Shown here one piece after another: positions 1 to 11,349 of a stretch of DNA of 64,000 bases. The stretch spans positions 129,001 to 193,000 of the forward strand of contig NC_089856.1 of assembly GCF_036373705.1 (NCBI RefSeq), written 5' to 3'. Numbering within the stretch: the first letter of the stretch is position 1; every line of letters starts with the position of its first letter. The notes under the pieces were generated by a model. That model worked only from the letters and a program-made list of their open reading frames with translations, did not search any database and was not told where the DNA came from. This DNA comes from Amia ocellicauda (lineage: Eukaryota > Chordata > Actinopteri > Amiiformes > Amiidae). Both the position numbers and the translations under genes were made by a program.

Positions 1-584
1 ATGGCATTACCGTACAGTATGAAAATGTTGATTCTTATACTTTGGAGACCCACAAAAACCAAACATACTTTAATATTTAACTTACGAGATTAAATTAAAC
101 AAAATGGCCAAAACAATTGTTTTGCACGTTCCCATACAAGTTTAGTGTATTATTCTTTGCGAGTACTGTGTAGATAATCATTTGCAGTAGTTTAGAATAT
201 TGCTTGCATCGGAAACAACCGAACAGTCACTTTTGCAAGTAGATGTCGTGTTATTGTGTTCCACTTGTGATGTCACGCCCACTTCATGCATTTCACATCT
301 CCAGAGCGTTCTGTATTTTTAAAACATATTGAGTATTTTGGAACTATCAAAGTGCTTTCATGCCATAAAAATGATTCATAATTGGGCAAGAAAGTGTAAG
401 TGCACGAAGTAAGGGCCCACCAGTTTTCGTTGTCATGTCACGCGTGTTATACAGTGCATCTCTAGAAGACAATACCAGTTAGAGATTGACAAACCATGCA
501 AGAAATCTTGGATGATGGTTAAAAACTTTAATAACGATAACAATAACAATAACGCCCACCCAAGAACATCTTCCCACACTGGTG
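1..584. other. Downstream flank of zinc-finger gene
   Basis: No gene or recognisable repeat is seen. The last ~100 bases probably hold the 3' untranslated region of the minus-strand zinc-finger gene that ends at 585. On the minus strand an ATTAAA-type polyadenylation hexamer lies near 520, next to a short (AAC/AAT)n run at 533-556. Confidence 0.4.
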
Positions 585-3500
585 TTATGGTCTCTTTCCT
601 GTGTGAGTGCGCTGGTGTCTCCTGAAACTAGATGCATCAGAGAAACTCTTCCCACACTCGTCACAGCTGTAGGGTCGCTCTCCTGTGTGAATGCGCTGGT
701 GTTTTTTGAGATGAGAGGAATCATAGAAGCCCTTCCCACACTTGTCACAGCTGTACGGCCTCTCTCCTGTGTGAATGCGATGGTGTGTTTTGAGATAAGA
801 GGAACCAGAGAAGCTCTTTCCACACTGGGCACAGCTGTACGGCCGCACTCCTGTGTGAATGCGCTGGTGTTTGTGGACGGAAGCTAACTGAACAAAGCTT
901 TTCCCACACTGCGCACAGCAGAATGGTCTCTCTCCGGTATGAAGGCGCTGGTGTGTGTTGAGGCTAGATGCGTACACAAAGCGCTTCCCACACTGGCCAC
1001 AGTGGTACGGTTTCTCTCTTGTATGGACGCGTTGGTGTATGTCGAGGTGTACTGCCTGAGAGAAGCCCTTCCCACACTTGTCACAGCTGTATGGCCTCTC
1101 TCCTGTGTGAATGCGCTCATGCTTCTTGAGATTAGAGGAATTAGAGAAGCTCTTCCCACACTGGGCACAGCCGAATGGTCTCTCTCCTGTGTGAACACGC
1201 TGGTGTGCACGGAGGTGTACTGCCTGAGAGAAGCTCTTCCCACACTGTACACAGTGGAACGTCTTCTCTCTGAGGGTGCGGTGCTGCTTAATAATATCTG
1301 ATGCCCCCGTGAGGCTCTTCCTACTCTGGGGCTGGCGATGGGGACGCTGTTGTTCATGCTGCAATGGTAAGGAGGGGGAGGAGCGAGGTGGTCTAGGGGG
1401 TCTGGGACGCAGCTGTCTGCGCTGTGATGATGGGCTCTCCCCACTCACTGCACTGTCACTCCCCCCACTGAGCCCGGACCTCAAGGCAGCAGACTCTGGG
1501 TGACACTGTCCAGCTACAGGGACCTCAGGTCCCGGGTCACAGGCACGGTCTATAATCTTGTCAAATTTGAGATTACCGAGTGCGTCTCTGAAGGGAGTCT
1601 GTGTGCTTGTCTCCAATGTGTAAACAGACTCCAGTGTATCGTCCTCCGTTTTGATGTGAACATATAGCAGACTGGGTCCACACTGTGTTCTGGTAGAGCC
1701 CGGCTCAGCACCAGCTGCACTGGGTCCACACTCAGATCCCAGAGACTGGGTCCTGCAGAGATCCACAGTGTGGGTGCAGTCCTGCTTAGGGTCACTTTTT
1801 ATGATCATTGACCCTGCGGTGTCAGATGCCAGCGCCCTGAGTCCCTGTGTCAACCCCTCAGTGTGTGGCTCTGCCATGTGGCCAGACTCCTGTCCCCTGA
1901 GTTCCTCCTCACTCTGTCTGCTCCTGGGCTGCTCACTCAGCCCCTGGGTGCCTTCAGTAGCTGTGGGCTCTGTGTCCTGACTCAGACTGGAGCCCCCCTC
2001 CTGCTCCCAGTGCTGCTGCTCAATGGGAGCCCTTTCCCCAGAGTCAGGGAGAGCGCTGGCCTCTACAGCTCCTGGGGGAGAGACGACACAGGAGAGCAAT
2101 ACTGAGAACAGCAGCTCTGAAAACTCACACAGTTCATGCAATTCCTACACAAGTCATTATATCAGAACATCATTCAGAAGTGCTAATAAAGTGTCCAATC
2201 AGCATTTAAACTGGGAGCATGTATGAAGTCAGACAGTGAGAGCACAGCCTGGAGCTCGTATATGGAAATACTATTTTATTTAAGTATTTTACATTACAAA
2301 AACATTCAAACTTTAATACTTATGATTAAAAAAATTAAAATCCAGTTCTAAAATCATCTCTAACATTAAAATCATAAGTGATTCAAAACCAAAATGCAAA
2401 ATGAACTCAAAGTGGACAGGTGCATTAAAGCAATGGCAAACTTCCAAACCAACAACAATTTAACAAAAGCATCTAATGCAATGACAATTAACGAAAAATG
2501 CAAAACCATCTGATGCATTTAAAGAAAATAGAACGGTCAATGCATTAGATAAACAAATAAAACCACCAATAATCAATTCCACAAATAAAGTGCATTTTAT
2601 AACCCTAAATTTAAAACCATAAATATTTTAAAATAAATAAAATCTATATTTGTGTAAAAGGTTAAAACTCAAATAAAATCACTTGGACTCGGGAGGGGGA
2701 GCAGGGGGAGTAGGGGGAGTATCCCTCCCCGGAGGTGAGATCCCATCATGGGATTCTGAGCTCCCCCAGATCAAGGATTTTCCAGTTCTTAAAGGCTTGC
2801 TCCTTGCTCCGTGGTTTTAAACTATTCTTTATGGTCAGAACATGACAAACACTTGCCAAACAGTGGATCATTTCACAAATCTGAGGTAAAACATTAAAAA
2901 CAATTATAATAAAATATTTTTTCAACATAAAAATATGCATGAGTATAATTAAGTAAAATTAAGTAAGTAAATTAAAAATAATAAAAGTGTTGTTTGCAGT
3001 AAAAAATCTGTAGTAAGAGTAATAAGTTAAAATACATATGTACTAGCACATATCTTGATGATGTTTACAATAATAAAAATAATAATAAATAGCAAATATT
3101 TTATTGTTCTTGTTCTTAAAGTAACATAATGCATGTCTGAATATAATGTTGTCTATACACGTTTAGCTCTTTCTAAAATCTCTTCCTAAGAAAAGTGTAT
3201 TTGGGTCAATGACGTGACGCCTACATTTTCTGTCCAACTGCATTTTCTGAAGCTGTTCTTCACATTGATTTTTCTGAAAACTATCCCTGCAAGATGAGTA
3301 CAAAAATACAAGCTTATCATTTAGGAGGCAGCTGAAAGCAGGCCACAATACACACTTCTGTCCTCTATACAGTCCATGGCACCAAATCGTATGCCACACT
3401 CTCAGACAGCCTGCGCTATGATGAGCGGGCAGTGTGGGCACACCTGGAGCCCATACTGAAAGAGCTTCGAGCAACCTGCCCACAGATTACAGTTCTACAT

Positions 3501-6500
3501 ATAATCAGTGATGGACCCGTTACACAGTACAAGAACAAAGCAAACTTCTACCTCCTTAGTACTGTGCCTTTCCTTTCTGGGTTCAAGCACGTTACATGGA
3601 ACGATTCAGAAAAGTCCCATGGAAAGTGTGCCCCAGATGGCATTGGTGGTGCCATAAAGAGGGATGCAGATCTCTACATTCAACGAGAAGGCGAGCTGCA
3701 GACTCCACTGGACTTGTATGAAATGCTAGCCAAAAAATCAGGGTCAACTATTACTCACCATTGGGTAAGCAAAGAGAGCATTCAGAAGTATGATTAGCTA
3801 ATTCTAGGCAAATTGACGGCTGTGAGGGGCACCTTAAAAATACACCAGGTTTTGTCTTCACAAGCTGCACAAATTAGTCATAGGGAGATGTCATGCTTCT
3901 GCAAGCATGCAGAAATGAAGACATGCATATGTTACCAGCCAGTGAAAGTAGACCTGAGGGACACCATGTGCCACACTGAGGATCCCTCAAGCACTCCTGA
4001 GCCACCAAGGGAACAAGCTAGTCTTCCAGACTAGAGTGGCAAGTTTGTTATTGTAACCTATGACGAGCTTCCATATGTAGGCCAGGTCCTTGAGGTTGTG
4101 CGAGAGGAAGTCCAGGTTAGCTCCATGCGGCAGTCAGGTGAAAAGAACTTATTCATGTGGCCACAAACTCCAGATGTCATTTTCTATTGTAAGAAAGATG
4201 TTCATGTTGTCATCTCAGAACCTGAGCCAGCAACCTCACGCTACTCTAAGTTGAGCAGCCAAGATTAATTTTTTGTTTGGAATTTATCATTAATTCATGT
4301 CTTCAAATAGATTTGTAACTATATGAGGTCTTCATGTCATTTGGAGTGACCACTAATCATGTGGTGCGACCAATAATAGCAATAACTGTATTAAATTCAA
4401 AATATCAAATTTCTGTGGCTGAAATATTAATAACTGATACAGTATGCTTAAGTGAATGGTACTTTTGACTGTGACATTGTAGAACAAAAATATGAGATTA
4501 TTATTTATAAAAACTCACACAAATACAAATACTTTGTTACTAAACACTTTATATTACTGAGAACTTGTTAAAAATGTTAAGCATGTTAAGGAAAATTAAT
4601 GAATTTTAAGATAAATCGCACCATATGACATTTTTTAAGGCCACGGCCAATTCATTTAGATGAAAAAACACTAAAATCACTTAATTTAAAATGTTAATAT
4701 GAATTTATGTGTACACAACATTCTTAATGGTTTGAACAATTGCAATAGATATTCTTATTTTTTGTATTTTAAAATTGGCCTGTAGCGGTCTCCAATCATG
4801 TAAAGCAGAAAGAATAAAATAAACACAAACGTCGTAGTGTTGTTTTCGGTCTTTGTTTTTAAAACGAAACAAACCAAACCCACAATCACTCTGCTCCTCC
4901 CACAACAAATGCACTTCCAACACGGCCGGGTTTCACATACAGCTCTGGGGCGCTGACGGCACTGCCAGTGGAGCTAAGGCACAAGTGTGTTTAGTGGGTG
5001 TATACCTCTCCACGGGCATACTGTCACTTCTCTGCATGTTCCTGCTGCGTCACAGAGGTGAATTGGACTGCTGTACCGAATTATCAACATTATTGAAAAT
5101 TAATCTAAACGTCTTTATATTGTTATTGAGGGAAGTAATTACCTCGATAATTATTGATATTGATTTATTGCCCAGCCCTACTTGGGAGTCAGAACTGGGG
5201 TAAAGTTCCAAGCAGTGCAGTTTAGTTTAAATCTTTGTGGAATAAATATGTTTTTGAAAGCTGAAGTCACTGGTTTTTACTGTTAGGGTTTAAACAGATT
5301 TATGCTGAATAACAGACTTAAATCTGCATTTAAACAAGCTGCTGTCATCCCACTCCTCAAGAAACCAACCCTTGACCCCACCTCTCCTCAGAACTTCTCC
5401 CTACTCCCCTTCCTCTCAAAGACTCTCAAGCGGGCGTTCCACCGTCAGCTCTCTGATTTTCTGTCCCAACACTCACTTTTGGATCCTCTGCAATCCGGCT
5501 TCCGCACAGCTCACTCCACTCGCTCCCTGGACCCCCTCATCATATCCCATGGTTTCTCCTACCACTTCTACGCAGATGATGCCCAGATCTTCCTGTCTTT
5601 TCCCTCTTCTGACCCTCTCAACCCCCCTCGCATCTCTTCCCGTTTGTCTTCTATCTCCACCTGGATGCACTCGCACCACCTCAAGCTCAACCTCTCCAAA
5701 TCGGATCTCCTGTTTTTCCCCCACTCTTCCTCACCTTCTGCTGATCTCTCCATCTCGATCCCCTTGGAATCCACAACACACTCTCCTTCTTCTTCCACTA
5801 AAAATCTAGGAGTCACCCTCGATTATGCGCTCTCCTACACCCAGCACATCACCACGCTGACACGCACCTGTAGGTTCTTCCTGAGCAACATACGCTGAAT
5901 CCGTCCCTTCCTCACCAACTACTCGACTCAGCTGCTTGTCCAGTCACTGGTCCTCTCCTGCCTGGACTACTGCACCTCCCTCCTGGCCGGCCTGCCTGCA
6001 TCTACTACCCGCCCACTCCAGCTCATCCAGAACTCTGCGGCTCGTCTGGTATTCTCTCTGATTCGCACACGCTACCCCACTGCTCTGCTCCCTCCACTGG
6101 CTCCCGATACCGGCACACATTCAGTTCAAGACTTTGACCCTCACCTACCGCTGTCTCGACCACACTGCACCAAGTTACCTTCAGTCACTCGTCTCTCCAT
6201 ACATCCCCTCCAGACCACTGCGTTCCTCCAGTGCCAGAAGACTAACTCTGCCTCCTCTCCACTCTCCTTCCTCCAGAGCTGCTCCTTCTCATCCCTGAAC
6301 CCTAAATGGTGGAACGACCTGCCCACTGAAGTCAAAACAGCGAGTCCTTGACCTCATTCCAGCGCTTACTCAAGACGCATCTTTTCAGACAGTACTTGTA
6401 ATATTAGTCCTTTTATCCCCATTAGATAGCACTTCACAGTTCTTATAATGCTTCTTGCATTATTGATTGTTTTCCTCCTTGCTCCCTTTCCCGTAGCCCT

Positions 6501-6745
6501 AGTCTGTAACCCGACATCTTGACAGCACTTAGCTTTCACCGTCCAGGATGTAGGAAGTCTCTTACTGTACTTGTGTAAATTGTAAATTGGAATTTGTAAA
6601 ATGTATTATTTTGAATTGCTGTTTTAGCAAAATTGAATTTGTAATGATTGATGCCTTGTACTTCACTGTATTTTTGCACTTTGTTTTGCACTTATGTTGT
6701 AAGTCGCCCTGGATAAGGGCGTCTGCCAAGAAATAATAAAAAAAA

Positions 6746-6787
<42 letters not shown>

Positions 6788-7588
6788 TTTCGTAACGTAA
6801 GTAGTGTCCATCCGCGTACTTTTCGCTTACTATTATATTCATTCTATGTATCTGGACGCACCACTAATGGTGCTGTTTTGGTATACTCTTTAGGACGTGC
6901 CTTTGGACGCAGCGCTGCTGTAGGATACAGAAGTTCCCACCTTTGTAATCGCACACTGGCGATGAAAGGGATTCTTGTCCTTTCCGGGGTTGAAGGTGAA
7001 CCAGGGATGGGGAGCCCGGTGTAGGATACAATAGTTCCCGGCCATACAAAACTTCCCACCCCCCTTTCCGGTTCCATCGCTTAGATTTCTACGCAGTGCT
7101 GAGCATGCACATTTTTAAACACGAAAACTCATATCAGCAAACTTGATTTCCCAGCGGCCACTGCGTATTGACCTCAAATGTAATGTTAGCTAGACAGTTG
7201 TAGAAATTGTTAAATATGTATCAAGGAAATAATACATAGATAGATAAAATAAAATGATTATATAATCATGATTTAAATACAGTGAGGGAAAAAAGTATTT
7301 GATCCCCTGCTGATTTTGTACGTTTGCCCACTGACAAAGAAATGATTAGTCTATAATTTTAATGCTAGGTGTATTTTAACAGTGAGAGACAGAATAACAA
7401 CAGCAAAATCCAGAAAAACGCATTTCAAAAAAGTTATAAATTGATTTGCATGTTAATGAGGGAAATAAGTATTTGTATACAATTAGAAAGTTAAACCAAA
7501 AAATGTTTTGAAAACTATCATTTAATTAATTACTGAAGTAGTATCCTATAAAACTAGGAGGTGATATTAACGAACAGTGTATTTCAAA

Positions 7589-7635
<47 letters not shown>

Positions 7636-8637
7636 TTTAATTAAATATACATACAAGAAAAGACTGCGTAGGTACTTTTTCAGACAAAGGCAAAGGCGCT
7701 GAATGCTGACGCTGAAGTGTGTCCCATTGAGCGCTTTTAGTTTCACCCTGCACCTACACCTTCCACACCCTAGTGCACACTGTGATGTCAGCACAACGTC
7801 ACGCAAAGTGTACACTTGTCGAAGGGTGTAGGGAGAAAGTGTGCGATTTGGGACGCAGCCTAATAAGATCCTTCATGCCATGACTCAAGGTGATTCACCC
7901 CCTGACTAGGTGGCGCTGCTGCAGTGTCTCTGTGATTGGCATGTCTTTGTCACTCAGCGCTCGTTTGTTGTTTTAAAGCCGCGGCTGCTCCTGCGCAGTC
8001 CCTCTTAAGCAGCTGCGCGGCTGTGCAGACTTTGCAGCCGGTGGATGCGTCACATTGTGACATATTTTCCGGCTGAGTTCATGCAGACGGGTGACTTGGA
8101 CAGTTTCGTCGCAGAGTCTGCAAAAAGTCTGCGCAGACTAGGCAAAGTATGCGTGTCGTGAACGCGGCCATTGTATCTACACCGGCCGCCCCACTGCTGC
8201 GCCCGGAGGACCCGTGTCGAGAGAGCACAGGGGTGGATGTGCTGCAGGAGCCGACTCTCAGTGCGTTGTTTTTGTCAGTGTTGTGTATCCAGTGGCGAAA
8301 TCATAATTGAATATATACATTATACACACACACAGGCGGATTCCGAGTAACAAAACAGAGATGGATCCGTCTGAACATCCGGCTGGTCTTTAGCCCGACC
8401 GCACGCACAGTCAGACCCGAGGTGTGCAAACGCGTTTCTAGAGCCGAATCATAACCGTCCCGAGCAGCGGCCGCGCTGCAAGCGCACTCTCAGGGATGCA
8501 GCCTGCCGAACAAACGCGCTAAAACAAGACCACACAGATACATCACATTAAAACAGCGCACTTGTACGTTAGAAAAGTTACGTTTAAAGTTTGAACCACA
8601 AAACAGCCCACTCACCGTGACACAGGTTGCTCTCCAT
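585..8637 (-). CDS. C2H2 zinc-finger protein, eight fingers
   Basis: Probable DNA-binding nuclear transcription factor. The large coding exon is 585-2071. It carries an acidic, Ser/Gln/Pro-rich N-terminal region without a KRAB, BTB or SCAN domain that I recognise. It contains VHIKTEDD and [11 protein letters not shown], which look like SUMO-acceptor sites. Eight consecutive C2H2 fingers follow, joined by TGERP/TGEKP-type linkers; the stop comes soon after the last finger. I place the first coding exon at 8616-8637 (MESNLCH plus one base). It has a GTGAGTG donor whose phase matches the acceptor before 2071, giving about 502 aa. That join is inference, supported by phase and by a GC-rich promoter-like stretch upstream. 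The intron would be about 6.5 kb and is full of transposon debris. The orthologue is unknown because fish zinc-finger genes of this kind expand by lineage. Confidence 0.72.
2142..3160. other. AT-rich intron sequence, nothing recognised
   Basis: Lies within the proposed first intron of the zinc-finger gene. It is rich in A/T with many short AAT/TAA runs and has no ORF with family character. A G-rich patch at 2690-2730 (repeated GGGGGAG) is the only compositional feature. Confidence 0.4.
3340..4268 (+). pseudogene. Broken copy of a repeated, transposon-like protein family
   Basis: The best stretch is 3432-3797. It contains [14 protein letters not shown], then [19 protein letters not shown], followed by [13 protein letters not shown] recognise this layout (SDG..xQYKN, then HGK..D.iGG.iKR) from a multi-copy family common in fish and cnidarian genomes, but I cannot assign it to a named superfamily. 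Related coding continues at 3813-4034 (Cys-rich, [16 protein letters not shown]) and at about 4030-4268 in another frame ([14 protein letters not shown], then [17 protein letters not shown]), the usual C-terminal module of these proteins. The copy is interrupted and lacks its N-terminal part, so it is not a working gene. It lies in the zinc-finger gene's intron, antisense to it. Confidence 0.55.
4269..5280. other. Intronic DNA, AT-rich
   Basis: No coding or RNA feature is recognised. Short ORFs here lack family character. Confidence 0.35.
5290..6790 (+). mobile_element. L2-clade LINE, 5'-truncated and internally deleted
   Basis: Encodes the reverse-transcriptase core of an L2-type non-LTR retrotransposon. 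At 5302-5898 one reads [20 protein letters not shown], then [11 protein letters not shown], and soon after the catalytic FYADDAQIF. Against the copy at 38.4-40.2 kb, about 85 residues of the palm domain between FRTAHST and the YADD block are missing, so this copy is dead. C-terminal sequence continues in shifted frames to about 6400. The 3' end carries the tail GTAAGTCGCCCTGGATAAGG and terminates in a (TAA)n run at 6745-6786. No endonuclease domain is present. Confidence 0.85.
6745..6786. repeat. (TAA)n microsatellite at LINE tail
   Basis: Simple TAA repeats directly after the L2 3' end. This is probably the element's own tail, expanded by slippage. Confidence 0.85.
6900..7130. repeat. Unclassified diverged repeat with GTAGGATACA motif
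   Basis: The words GTAGGATACAGAAGTTCCCA (6918) and GTAGGATACAATAGTTCCC (7021) occur twice here. The second, with its downstream GTGCTGAGCATGCACATTTTT, is matched at 11217-11285. This looks like an old dispersed repeat, with no coding capacity seen. Confidence 0.45.
7278..7480. mobile_element. Tc1/mariner end fragment (MITE-like)
   Basis: After a TA, the sequence CAGTGAGGGAAAAAAGTATT begins a stretch that I recognise as the end of a very common fish Tc1-like family (the 'GTATTTGATCCCCTGCTGA' family). Only one end is present, and it stops near AAATAAGTATTTG. It is a non-coding remnant. Confidence 0.75.
7588..7632. repeat. (ATT)n microsatellite
   Basis: Uninterrupted ATT/TAT repeats of about 45 bases. 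Confidence 0.9.
7864..8169 (+). repeat. 306-bp direct repeat, copy 1
   Basis: Almost identical to 16181-16486 in the same orientation, with only a handful of mismatches and no length change. It starts TAAGATCCTTCATGCC and ends GTCGTGAACGCGGCC. It is GC-rich in its second half, with repeated AGTCTGC words. No coding frame or tRNA-type promoter is evident. It lies in the intron just downstream of the proposed first exon of the zinc-finger gene. Confidence 0.9.
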
Positions 8638-9080
8638 GTCTCGCTTTTTCCAGCCTGCAGCCCAGCTCAGTCCCGGCCTGGCGCGCTGCCGCTGGGGGCG
8701 TCTCCCTACTCTGGGCCGGCGACAACCCGGACGCGCAGCGGTTCATTGTGTCAGCAGTGAAATGACTGCAAACCTAAACGCACAAATGGGGTGCATTCCC
8801 GCAAAAGATAATCACGTAGGAGGGAACGGTTTGTCTGTTAATAGTGGGATCTTGTCAAACACGTTGCCTATTCCACATGGACGGGCACTTGTGTTGCTGC
8901 AGAAATCGCAGTCAGGATCCACAGATCCCGCACACCCGCCCGCAGAGGGCACACTGCCTTCCCCTGTGCGGAGCTGCGTTTGCATGGTCGGCTCCAGAAT
9001 AATGTCCGGCTCAACAGAGCAGTGCCATGGCAAGCACAGTGATGAATCACAAAAAGGGCCGTTTTAAGGGCCACCACATC
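8170..9080. promoter_or_regulatory. GC-rich, CpG-bearing promoter region of zinc-finger gene
   Basis: A local rise in G+C and CpG in otherwise AT-rich surroundings (for example GCGGCCGCGCTGCAAGCGC near 8466). It surrounds the proposed minus-strand first exon (ATG at 8637, donor after 8616). The stretch just upstream on the minus strand (8640-9060) would hold the core promoter and 5' UTR. The plus-strand ORF across it looks like chance coding in GC-rich DNA. Confidence 0.45.
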
Positions 9081-9812
9081 ACATTAAAACAGCAATATTC
9101 CTGTGTCTCAATGTGTACCTTTTCATTGGAAATTAGATTACACTATACAATTATATTATTATACAGTACTTTATGATGTATTACTGTAATCACTACACAC
9201 TATTATATAGGCTACTACTAACATTATACTGTATTATTATTATTGCATTTTAAACTATTTAGCCTACAATATATTGTGGTATGAAATGTAGTATCCTTTA
9301 TATTTGGGTAATAGCACAACCAATTACACTAATTATGCAATTGCATCAAAGCTATCTGCTGTATTTATGTATTCATTAATTTAATTTGTGAATGGGCACA
9401 CGTTAAATAAACCGTGTTTGCCTTGATTGTCTCTGCGGGGCTGTTATACAACAGACTGCACACCATTCACTAAACGACAGCCTGTAAGCAGTCATTGTTT
9501 CTGTACGTGAATTTCACTCCATGCTGCTAATAAAACTAATTTCTTCGTGATCGCACACGGCATTTGAGATTATATTTGCCGACACAGTGTATTTGATCTC
9601 CTCCCTGTCTAAAGTCAATCACACGTCTCCGCTTCTGAAAGAGAAGGATTTCCTTAGTGGGCGTGACGGACGTTACAGCCCCTGCGCGTCCGCCAGTGGA
9701 AACGGGGGAACAAGCACGAGGGGGATTGGCGGGATTGAACCCCCCTAATTAAGACTTGGACCCCCCCTGAAAGAGTCAAAAATAGAAGGGTGGCGGGGTC
9801 GAAACATGAATA
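9081..9812. other. Intergenic AT-rich DNA
   Basis: No gene recognised. The stretch 9640-9800 is richer in G/C with runs of C/G (GGGGGGTCC-type), possibly the eroded end of another repeat. Confidence 0.35.
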
Positions 9813-9814
9813 CA

Positions 9815-9995
9815 CTCACCTAAAGGATTATTAGGAACACCATACTAATACTGTGTTTGACCCCCTTTCGCCTTCAGAACTGCCTTAATTCTAAGTGGCA
9901 TTAATTCAACAAGGTGCTGAAAGCATTCTTTAGAAATGTTGGCCCATATTGATAGGATAGCATCTTGCAGTTGATGGAGATTTGTGGGATGCACA
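9815..9995 (-). mobile_element. Tc1/mariner 3' fragment
   Basis: Starting at TACACTCACCTAAAGGATTA, the minus strand encodes the C-terminus of a Tc1-type transposase: IWANISKECFQHLVELMP, then RIKAVLKAKGGQTQY, just inside the terminal repeat. This is the usual last block of the DDE domain in fish Tc1 elements. The rest of the element is missing, and a CR1-like LINE piece abuts it at about 9996. Confidence 0.8.
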
Positions 9996-10460
9996 ACCCC
10001 GAGAGCCCAGTGAAGTGAGCTCACCAGAGCAGGCATCACACTGAGCTCACTGTGACCTTTCCAACAGTGGAAACTTTCAGCTTCTACCACATCGCTTGGT
10101 AGTTTGTTCCAGATTGTGACTACTCTCTGTGTGAAGAAGTGTCTCCTGTTTTCTGTCTTGAATGCCTTGAAGCCCAATTTCCATGTGTGTCCCTGGGTGC
10201 GTGTGTCCCTGCTGATCTGGAAAAGCTCCCCTGGTTTGATGTGGTCGATGCCTTTCATGATTTTGAAGACTTGGATCGAGTCCCCACGTAGTCTCCTCTG
10301 TTCCAGGGTGAAAAGGTTCAGTTCCTCAGTCTCTCAGTAGGACTTTCCCTTCAGACCTGGAATAAGTCTGGTTGCTCTCCTCTGAACTGCCTCTAGAGCA
10401 GCGATATCCTTCTTGAAGTGTGGAGCCCAGAACTGCACACAGTATCCAGATGAGCTCTAT
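9996..10460 (-). mobile_element. CR1-like LINE, 3' fragment
   Basis: The minus strand encodes MKGIDHIKPGELFQISRDTR, then FFTQRVVTIWNKLPSDVVEA, the C-terminal part of a CR1/Rex1-type ORF2. The plus-strand piece at 11350-12170 encodes the matching segment. It is truncated at both sides. Confidence 0.75.
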
Positions 10461-10477
10461 ACGGTGGACCTGAAGAG

Positions 10478-10585
10478 TAACTGCTGAAAAAATAAAACAG
10501 CTGCTGAAAAAATAAAGCAGGGGCTGCGAGATTTGCAGTGGCTGTGAGATTTGGAAGTGCTGAAAAAATAAAGCAGCTGCTTTAT
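10478..10585. repeat. Short tandem repeat of GCTGCTGAAAAAATAAA units
   Basis: Three imperfect copies of CAGCTGCTGAAAAAATAAAGCAG, with a GGCTGCGAGATTTG-type spacer. Low-complexity intergenic sequence. Confidence 0.6.
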
Positions 10586-10784
10586 TATTATTCTTAAGCG
10601 TTAACAGAAAACAACCGTTAACAATTCCATCAGAAGGAGCCGTTTACTGATTTAATAGACAAGAGCATGAGCTAATTTGGGAAATGCAAAATTAGTGAGA
10701 CGGCTTTAACAAATATGAATATCTCCAAAAAACTAAGAAACAATAATAAACAACACATAAATATAAGATAGTATTTTTATTTTA

Positions 10785-10990
10785 GGGGCAGCACGGTGGC
10801 GCTGGGTTCGGGTCTCGGCTCGGTGTCTGTCTGCGCGGTTTCCCCGGGTCTCCCGCTTCTTCTCACCGTCCGCCAGGTTGATCGACAAAGATAAACTGCC
10901 CGGCAATGGGCTGCGTCCCGTCCTGGTGTGTTGCTGTGTTCCTGCCGATCCCCAATGCCTGCCACAATTGCCTGAACAATTAATTGGACA
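10785..10990 (+). mobile_element. Possible degenerate tRNA-derived SINE
   Basis: The start GGGGCAGCACGGTGGCGCTG, then GGTTCGGGTCTC (a B-box-like word) and GTTTCCCCGGGTCTCC, resemble the widespread fish SINE heads of the 'GGCAGCACGGTGG' type. The A box is poor, and no tail was identified. Confidence 0.45.
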
Positions 10991-11216
10991 AATTAAGTAA
11001 CTGAGGACTCGGTTGGAACGAAAACCAGCTGCACACGGCCCTCCAGGAATTGAGTTTGAGACCCCTGCATCACTGGGATGTGGCTGTGGGAGGCAAGTTG
11101 TGGCTGGGATACAGAGACAATGCAGAGGTCATGAGGGCCATGTTAAGCTTAAAGAAAACTACTGCTGCCACCTTATTAGCGAAGGTGAGCGTCAACTTAT
11201 TACACGATGAAGCCGT

Positions 11217-11290
11217 TGTAGGATACAATTGTTCCCATCCCCATTTCCAGTTACATCTCTGTGCAGCGCATGCGTATTTTTAAAAAGATG
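11217..11290. repeat. Second locus of the GTAGGATACA repeat
   Basis: GTAGGATACAATTGTTCCCA followed by a GCGCATGCGTATTTTTAAA-like end. It is homologous to 7021-7130 but diverged and shorter. Confidence 0.45.
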
Positions 11291-11349
11291 AAAAAAAAAA
11301 AAAATTCCCTGCTGTAATCTCTGTACCTTTTAGGCATCAATCATACGCA

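Noticed and set aside
8627-9067. 146-aa plus-strand ORF
   Set aside because: No family character, lies in GC-rich promoter-like DNA, and starts antisense to the proposed zinc-finger first exon.
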